Below are positions 6,754-10,124 of a DNA stretch of 10,124 nucleotides, piece by piece. Every line of letters starts with the position of its first letter. Position 1 is the first letter of the stretch. Source of the stretch: Bacteroidota bacterium (GTDB lineage Bacteria > Bacteroidota > Bacteroidia > Chitinophagales > Chitinophagaceae); NCBI GenBank assembly GCA_947457085.1, contig CANGUS010000045.1, positions 1-10,124 of the forward strand. The letters run 5' to 3'. Position numbers and translations under genes: made by a program. Below the pieces are notes generated by a model. The model ran no database searches, was not told the DNA's origin, and saw nothing but the letters and a program-made list of their open reading frames with translations.

Positions 6754-7062
6754 ATGAAATATAGTGTATTGATTTTAGCTCTCTTCATTTCTTTGATTGC
6801 CTGCAAAAAGAAACATGAACCAGCACCTCAAATTTGTTTTGGTAAAGAAATTTATAAATATAAAGATACCATTGCGGTTAATAATTGCTCCAAACACTAT
6901 ACTGGTTCAAGATGGGTATTGCCAGACGGTACTCAAACTAAAGTATCTACTGTTTATTACGTGCCACCAACGCCAGGTATTTATACGTTTACAATTTATG
7001 TAAATAACAATGATTATATATCTGAATATAAAACGACTAAGTCGATAACTGTAACTCCTTAA
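6754..7062 (+). CDS. Small lipoprotein with a PKD/Ig-like domain
   Basis: The 102-residue product starts with a lipoprotein signal peptide: MKYSVLILALFISLIAC, with a lipobox L14-I-A-C17, so the mature protein would begin at Cys17 and be lipid-anchored. Lysines at +1 to +3 are unlike the acidic surface-export signal described for some Bacteroidota lipoproteins, so a periplasmic location is at least as likely. The rest looks like one small beta-sandwich of the PKD/Ig kind: WVLPDGTQTK near 54-63, then PPTPGIYTFTIYVNNND and a final ITVTP strand. Cys28 and Cys45 could form a disulfide. It has its own likely promoter and ends 11 bases before the most plausible folB start. Ligand and function are unknown. 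Confidence 0.82.
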   Translation: MKYSVLILALFISLIACKKKHEPAPQICFGKEIYKYKDTIAVNNCSKHYTGSRWVLPDGTQTKVSTVYYVPPTPGIYTFTIYVNNNDYISEYKTTKSITVTP

Positions 7063-7073
7063 TTTTCTTTTTT

Positions 7074-7421
7074 ATTTTATACGTAGCCTTAAATAATATT
7101 GAGCTGACAGCTGCACATGGATTATTTCCTGAAGAAAAAATATTGGGAAATCGTTTTATAGTAAATGTTAAAGTTGGGATAGATGATGTTATAATTCATT
7201 CAATAAACGACACGATAGATTATGCTGTATTGTTACGAATCATTCAAGATTTTTTTAAAACACCAACGCCATTGTTAGAAACCTTGGTTTATGAAATTGA
7301 AAAACAAATTTTGATTGAATGTATTGGATTGAAATATTTATATTTATCCATTCAGAAACTAAACCCGCCTCTGCAAGCAGTGGTAAAAAGCAGTGAGGTT
7401 GTTTTAGAAAAAAATTATTAA
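7074..7421 (+). CDS. folB: Dihydroneopterin aldolase, with non-canonical or lost start codon
   Basis: FolB splits 7,8-dihydroneopterin into 6-hydroxymethyl-7,8-dihydropterin and glycolaldehyde in folate synthesis. Family motifs are all present: ALNNIELTAAHGLFPEEKILGNRF (substrate-contacting Glu in HGLFPEE), the DTIDYA tyrosine, the TPLLETL glutamate, and the catalytic lysine in QKLNPPL. The frame is open from 7041, but it contains no ATG, GTG or TTG before TTG at 7143, and starting there would delete the HGLFPEE segment. The homologous N-terminus would begin around 7074-7083, so I place the start at the ATT of 7074-7076 (giving x-LYVALNNIEL), 11 bases after the lipoprotein stop. Translation may depend on an ATT start, on coupling to the lipoprotein gene, or the start may be mutated. 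The stop overlaps that of ytxJ by four bases. Confidence 0.88.
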   Translation: MLYVALNNIELTAAHGLFPEEKILGNRFIVNVKVGIDDVIIHSINDTIDYAVLLRIIQDFFKTPTPLLETLVYEIEKQILIECIGLKYLYLSIQKLNPPLQAVVKSSEVVLEKNY

Positions 7422-7756
7422 GATAAACTAGTTACTTGTTCTTTTATTTCAGCCATAGTAATTGCAATATGGCTTTCATCATATACACACTCGCCTTTAT
7501 GAATTAGTAAAATTTGTGGAGATTCATGATGCACATTGTATTTTTCTGCTAGTGCATTTGAAATATCTCGGTGCTTTATTAAATCTAAATAATAGAAATC
7601 AACACCATTTAAATTATCTTCTCTGTCCAATCTTGCTTTTGCAACATCAGAGATAGAACATCTTGTACTGTGTTTAAAAATTAAAATCGGATGAGTAAAG
7701 CTAGCTTTATCTATCTCTTCGAGGGCAGTTAATTGTTCAAGATTTTTCCAAATCAT
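7418..7756 (-). CDS. ytxJ: Bacillithiol-system redox protein YtxJ (monothiol bacilliredoxin-like)
   Basis: This 112-residue thioredoxin-fold protein matches the YtxJ family (DUF2847), associated with bacillithiol and found in Firmicutes and many Bacteroidota. The active-site segment FKHSTRCSISDVAK contains the single catalytic-type Cys33 with serine at position 36, where a dithiol enzyme would have cysteine. The family form in Bacillus is TCPIS. HHESPQILLIHKGECVYDESH follows, with the cis-proline at residue 80 and a second cysteine at 90. It is inferred to reduce mixed bacillithiol disulfides or a similar low-molecular-weight thiol adduct in the cytoplasm. Its ATG is three bases after the stop of a small lipoprotein gene, so the two are very likely co-transcribed from the promoter at 7917-7946. 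Confidence 0.93.
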   Translation of the reverse strand: MIWKNLEQLTALEEIDKASFTHPILIFKHSTRCSISDVAKARLDREDNLNGVDFYYLDLIKHRDISNALAEKYNVHHESPQILLIHKGECVYDESHIAITMAEIKEQVTSLS

Positions 7757-7759
7757 GGA

Positions 7760-7888
7760 TTAGAAACCAATCATTTTAAAAATTGAAATGTGCGATGGAC
7801 AACCGTACTTCTTCTTCGTTGCACAAGAAGAAAATGCAATAACGGCAACGAATGCGATTGTTATTATTTTAAATGTATTCTTTTTCAT
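7760..7888 (-). CDS. 42-residue lipoprotein upstream of ytxJ
   Basis: The frame starts MKKNTFKIITIAFVAVIAFSSC, a complete lipoprotein signal peptide with two N-terminal lysines, a hydrophobic core and a lipobox ending at Cys22. The mature part is only about 21 residues (CATKKKYGCPSHISIFKMIGF) with a second cysteine in YGCP. Small lipoproteins with a similar YGCP core occur in Bacteroidota as far as I recall, but I know no function. Support for a real gene: a textbook signal sequence, an upstream promoter with a plausible short leader, and a spacing of three bases to ytxJ. It would be placed at the periplasmic face of the inner membrane or in the outer membrane. Confidence 0.75.
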   Translation of the reverse strand: MKKNTFKIITIAFVAVIAFSSCATKKKYGCPSHISIFKMIGF

Positions 7889-7908
7889 ACTTTTATAGCT
7901 TATAATTA

Positions 7909-7916
7909 TACCTTTG
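7909..7916 (+). promoter_or_regulatory. -7 element for the saccharopine dehydrogenase-like gene
   Basis: TACCTTTG is a perfect TAnnTTTG box whose expected start of transcription (about 7922) leaves about 27 bases before the ATG at 7950. The -33 position 19 bases upstream (7886-7889, CATA) does not match TTTG. This box directly abuts the opposite-strand -7 box at 7917-7924. Confidence 0.5.
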
Positions 7917-7946
7917 CAAATGTATATTTTTTTATTCTAAAACAAA
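7917..7946 (-). promoter_or_regulatory. Promoter of the small lipoprotein-ytxJ operon
   Basis: On the - strand TTTG (7943-7946), an 18-base spacer and TACATTTG (7917-7924) fit the Bacteroidota promoter consensus. Transcription would begin near 7911, giving a leader of about 22 bases before the ATG at 7886-7888. A second TTTG lies at 7947-7950, so the -33 region touches the first base of the divergent dehydrogenase start codon. Confidence 0.6.
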
Positions 7947-7949
7947 CAA

Positions 7950-9278
7950 ATGACAAATATATTAGTTTTTGGTGCTGGAAAATCATCATCGTACTTAATT
8001 AAATATTTATTAGATCAGTCTTCCAAGTTTTTTTGGCAAATTACAGTGGCAGATGCTAATATTAACGCTGCTTTAGAACGTATCGGAAATCATAATTTTG
8101 GGACTGCTTGTCAATTGGATATACATCAAGATGAATTAAGAAAACGATTGATCAAAAATGCGGATATTGTTATTTCAATGTTGCCACCCACTTTACATTT
8201 TTTGGTGGCGCATGATTGTTTAGAATTACGAAAAAACTTAGTAACTGCCTCTTACGTATCCCCTGAAATTAAAAGTTTACACAATGAAGCAAGAGATTTG
8301 GGTCTTTTGTTTATGAATGAAATTGGCTTAGATCCTGGTATTGACCATATGAGTGCCATGAAAATTATTGATGAAGTAGAACGATTGGGTGGTGATATTT
8401 ATTCTTTCAAATCATATTGCGGAGGTTTAGTAGCGCCAGTTTCTGACAATAATCCGTGGCATTATAAAATATCTTGGAACCCACGAAATATATTAAATGC
8501 AGGAAAGTCGGGTGCCGAGTTTTTATTAAATGGCATCGAGAATAAATTAGAATATCATGAGCTTTTCAAAAAATATGAAACCATACAAGTTCCTAATTTT
8601 GGAAAATTAGCAGCCTATGCCAATCGGGATAGTTTAAGCTATCAAAATATTTATGGTTTGCCAAATGTGAAAACGATGTTGAGAGCTACCTTTCGTTATG
8701 AAGAGTTTTGCATTGGCTGGAATGCCATTATATCATTGGGCTTAACGAAAGAAATCGATCAGTTTGATGCAAAAAACTTGACATATAAAGAATGGTTTGA
8801 AAAAGCAACATTGGCATGTGAAGGAAATACGATAGAAGAAAAAATTGTACACGCTGCGAATGGCAATAAATTAGCAATAGAGTTATTGGATTGGTTAGGT
8901 ATTTATGCAAATGAAAAAATTAATCTTTTAGTAGAAGCTAGCAGTGCCGATATTTTGTTGAAACGAATAGAGGAAAAATGGAAAATGCAAGACCATGACA
9001 AAGATATGATTGTGATGCATCATGAATTTGAATATGGTAGAAAAAATATTAATGCCAAATTATCTAGTACATTGATAGTGGAAGGGGAAGACAAAATATA
9101 TACTGCCATGGCAAAAACAGTAGGATTGCCAATGGCTATTTTTACAAAATTATTTTTAACCAAGAAATTTAAAAATATGATTGGTGTACAAATACCTGTT
9201 TCTAAAGAAATTTATAAACCCATATTGAAAGAATTAATTCAATATGGCATTGAATTTAATGAAACCTATTCTGATTAA
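7950..9278 (+). CDS. Saccharopine dehydrogenase-like protein (LYS9 type)
   Basis: This 442-residue cytoplasmic enzyme has an N-terminal Rossmann domain opening with ILVFGAGKSSSYLIKYL (GxGxxS loop at 8-13), followed by NADIVISMLPP and ending about residue 120. The C-terminal saccharopine-dehydrogenase domain begins FMNEIGLDPGIDHMSAM (121-137) and includes the family signature region SFKSYCGGLVAPVSDNNPWHYKISWNPRN (152-180). It most likely interconverts saccharopine with either aminoadipate semialdehyde and glutamate or lysine and 2-oxoglutarate using NAD(P). The sequence alone does not show which direction or cofactor. No partner lysine-pathway gene is in the window. The ATG at 7950 gives the normal start of the Rossmann strand. 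Its stop overlaps the convergent sirtuin stop by four bases (TTAA). Confidence 0.92.
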   Translation: MTNILVFGAGKSSSYLIKYLLDQSSKFFWQITVADANINAALERIGNHNFGTACQLDIHQDELRKRLIKNADIVISMLPPTLHFLVAHDCLELRKNLVTASYVSPEIKSLHNEARDLGLLFMNEIGLDPGIDHMSAMKIIDEVERLGGDIYSFKSYCGGLVAPVSDNNPWHYKISWNPRNILNAGKSGAEFLLNGIENKLEYHELFKKYETIQVPNFGKLAAYANRDSLSYQNIYGLPNVKTMLRATFRYEEFCIGWNAIISLGLTKEIDQFDAKNLTYKEWFEKATLACEGNTIEEKIVHAANGNKLAIELLDWLGIYANEKINLLVEASSADILLKRIEEKWKMQDHDKDMIVMHHEFEYGRKNINAKLSSTLIVEGEDKIYTAMAKTVGLPMAIFTKLFLTKKFKNMIGVQIPVSKEIYKPILKELIQYGIEFNETYSD

Positions 9279-9961
9279 ATATATTTTTCTAACAATATAT
9301 TTTTCAACTCTTCCATGCCTTCAGTGGCAGGTTTTTCAATATAAGTAACATCATTTCTGTTTACTTTAGGCACTTTTTTATCTACCACTAATACAGGTAT
9401 GGATGGCGCTACATAATTTACAATAGAAGCAGCAGGATAAACCACTAAGCTTGTTCCTATCACCACAAAAATATCAGCCTGGCTTGCAAGCATTAATGCG
9501 TCATCCATCATTGGAACAGGCTCTTCAAACCAAACAATATGTGGACGTAATTGAAAACCATCTGGAGCATTATCTCCCACATTAATATCTCCAGAAATAG
9601 GATATATAACTTCATCATTTTGTTCACTTCGCATCTTAAAAATGTCGCCATGCAAATGCATTATATTTTTTGAGCCTGCACGCTCATGCAAATCATCGAT
9701 ATTTTGTGTGATCACATGCACATCAAAATATTGTTCTAATTCAGCAATGATTTCATGCGCTTTATTGGGTTTAGCTTCTTTTACATTTTGACGTCTTTCA
9801 TTGTAAAAACGCAACACCAGCTCCGGATTTTTTTGCCAAGCTCTTGGTGTAGCGACTTCATGCACATCAAAGCCTTCCCACAATCCATTCGTATCTCTAA
9901 ATGTTTTTAAACCGCTTTCTGCACTAATGCCCGCACCTGTAAAAATGATCAGTTTTTTCAT
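9275..9961 (-). CDS. cobB: Sir2-family NAD-dependent protein deacylase, cysteine-free
   Basis: Sirtuins remove acyl groups from lysines, using NAD and yielding nicotinamide and O-acyl-ADP-ribose. The 228 residues show GAGISAESGLKTFRD (9-23), TQNIDDLHERAG (85-96), the catalytic HLHGD (His104), LRPHIVWFEE (138-147) and GTSLVVYPA (169-177). Y53-x-x-R56 (FYNERR) is the pair that in SIRT5 and CobB recognises succinyl or malonyl lysine, so acidic deacylation is predicted. The small domain that usually binds zinc through four cysteines has none here, and the whole protein contains no cysteine. Bacteroidota sirtuins lacking these cysteines are familiar. The usual G in WFGE is E146. It is convergent with the dehydrogenase gene; I see no convincing promoter between 9962 and 10051. 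Confidence 0.96.
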   Translation of the reverse strand: MKKLIIFTGAGISAESGLKTFRDTNGLWEGFDVHEVATPRAWQKNPELVLRFYNERRQNVKEAKPNKAHEIIAELEQYFDVHVITQNIDDLHERAGSKNIMHLHGDIFKMRSEQNDEVIYPISGDINVGDNAPDGFQLRPHIVWFEEPVPMMDDALMLASQADIFVVIGTSLVVYPAASIVNYVAPSIPVLVVDKKVPKVNRNDVTYIEKPATEGMEELKNILLEKYI

Positions 9962-10027
9962 AATTTAAATTAAATAAATATATGTTTATTTTAACTAAAT
10001 TGAATATCTTTTTATTTAGATATGGTC

Positions 10028-10035
10028 TATTTTTG
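10028..10035 (+). promoter_or_regulatory. -7 element for the gene starting at 10052
   Basis: TATTTTTG fits TAnnTTTG and lies 16 bases before the ATG, giving a predicted leader of about ten bases. No TTTG or TTG is found 18-20 bases upstream (the nearest TTG is at 10000-10002), so the assignment rests on the -7 box and position. Confidence 0.4.
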
Positions 10036-10051
10036 CACAAAATCATATTAC

Positions 10052-10124
10052 ATGAAATTTTATTTCTTAATTATACTTTTCTTTTTTCAATGCAGTCATT
10101 TATTTTCACAAAAAACAACACTGG
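10052..10124 (+). CDS. 5' end of a gene for an exported protein (partial)
   Basis: The frame runs open from ATG at 10052 to the end of the window, giving 24 codons: MKFYFLIILFFFQCSHLFSQ followed by KTTL. It has the form of a signal peptide: one lysine, a strongly hydrophobic core and a small polar region. Cleavage by signal peptidase I after LFS, leaving Gln at the N-terminus, is common in Bacteroidota. Cys14 is a less likely lipobox because the preceding residues are F-F-Q. It diverges from the sirtuin gene with 90 bases between. The product cannot be identified from this fragment. Confidence 0.7.
   Translation, partial: MKFYFLIILFFFQCSHLFSQKTTL

Noticed and set aside
6797..7003. A second + strand frame inside the PKD-like lipoprotein gene
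   Set aside because: It lies in another frame of a gene with a clear signal peptide, lipobox and promoter, and its own translation has no such features.
7462..7656. A 64-codon + strand frame opposite ytxJ
   Set aside because: It is antisense to a well-recognised gene and looks like nothing known.
7790..8002. A + strand frame of 70 codons spanning the divergent promoter region and the dehydrogenase start
   Set aside because: It covers the promoter boxes and overlaps the small lipoprotein and the Rossmann start; the translation is Cys/Tyr/Phe-rich with no family resemblance.
1..10124. Possibility of a new defence, mobile or biosynthetic system
   Set aside because: The recognisable genes are mostly housekeeping or widely distributed small redox and envelope genes on both strands; there are no transposases, integrases, att-like repeats, CRISPR repeats or clustered unknown genes that would suggest an island.

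Overview
This AT-rich window (roughly one third G+C by eye) comes from a chromosome of the phylum Bacteroidota, most likely near Chitinophagaceae/Chitinophagales. Reasons: promoters of the TTTG-N19-TAnnTTTG type, a DUF4175 protein of the Bacteroidota kind, an ATP synthase beta subunit with the ~500-residue Bacteroidota insertions, a very short epsilon subunit, a bacillithiol-type YtxJ protein, and a bestrophin remnant whose first residues match the Bacteroidota form. The species cannot be named from the sequence alone.

Layout. Positions 1-96 hold the end of an unidentified gene, followed after 12 bases by a large membrane-anchored DUF4175 protein (109-3588, + strand). It converges through a hairpin terminator on the atpD-atpC pair (F1 ATP synthase beta and epsilon, 3793-5608, - strand), which has a clear promoter at 5661-5691. 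A gap without a recognisable gene (5609-5956) follows. Next on the - strand come a small DUF2892 membrane protein and a thioredoxin, overlapping by 8 bases. A short + strand ORF (6555-6698) joins the extreme N-terminus of a bestrophin to its extreme C-terminus and looks like an internal-deletion relic. Then come a PKD-like lipoprotein and folB (dihydroneopterin aldolase) on the + strand. folB has no ATG, GTG or TTG in a position that would keep its conserved N-terminus. On the - strand are ytxJ and a 42-residue lipoprotein just upstream of it. Divergent from these is a saccharopine dehydrogenase-like gene (+), convergent with a sirtuin deacylase (-). The window ends in the signal peptide of an unidentified exported protein (10052 onward, +).

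How the genes relate. The window is mostly core housekeeping: ATP synthesis (atpDC), folate synthesis (folB), lysine/saccharopine metabolism and NAD-dependent protein deacylation. Two small transcription units deal with thiol redox: DUF2892-thioredoxin, and the small lipoprotein-YtxJ pair. Two convergent pairs (folB/ytxJ and saccharopine dehydrogenase/sirtuin) each share the four bases TTAA of their stop codons, so transcription of each partner must read into the other.

I see no CRISPR array, insertion sequence, phage gene, tRNA, rRNA or defence system, and no convincing new multi-gene system. The points most worth a second look are the bestrophin deletion relic, the folB start codon, the thioredoxin with arginine in place of its cis-proline, the cysteine-free sirtuin, and the back-to-back promoters at 7909-7924.
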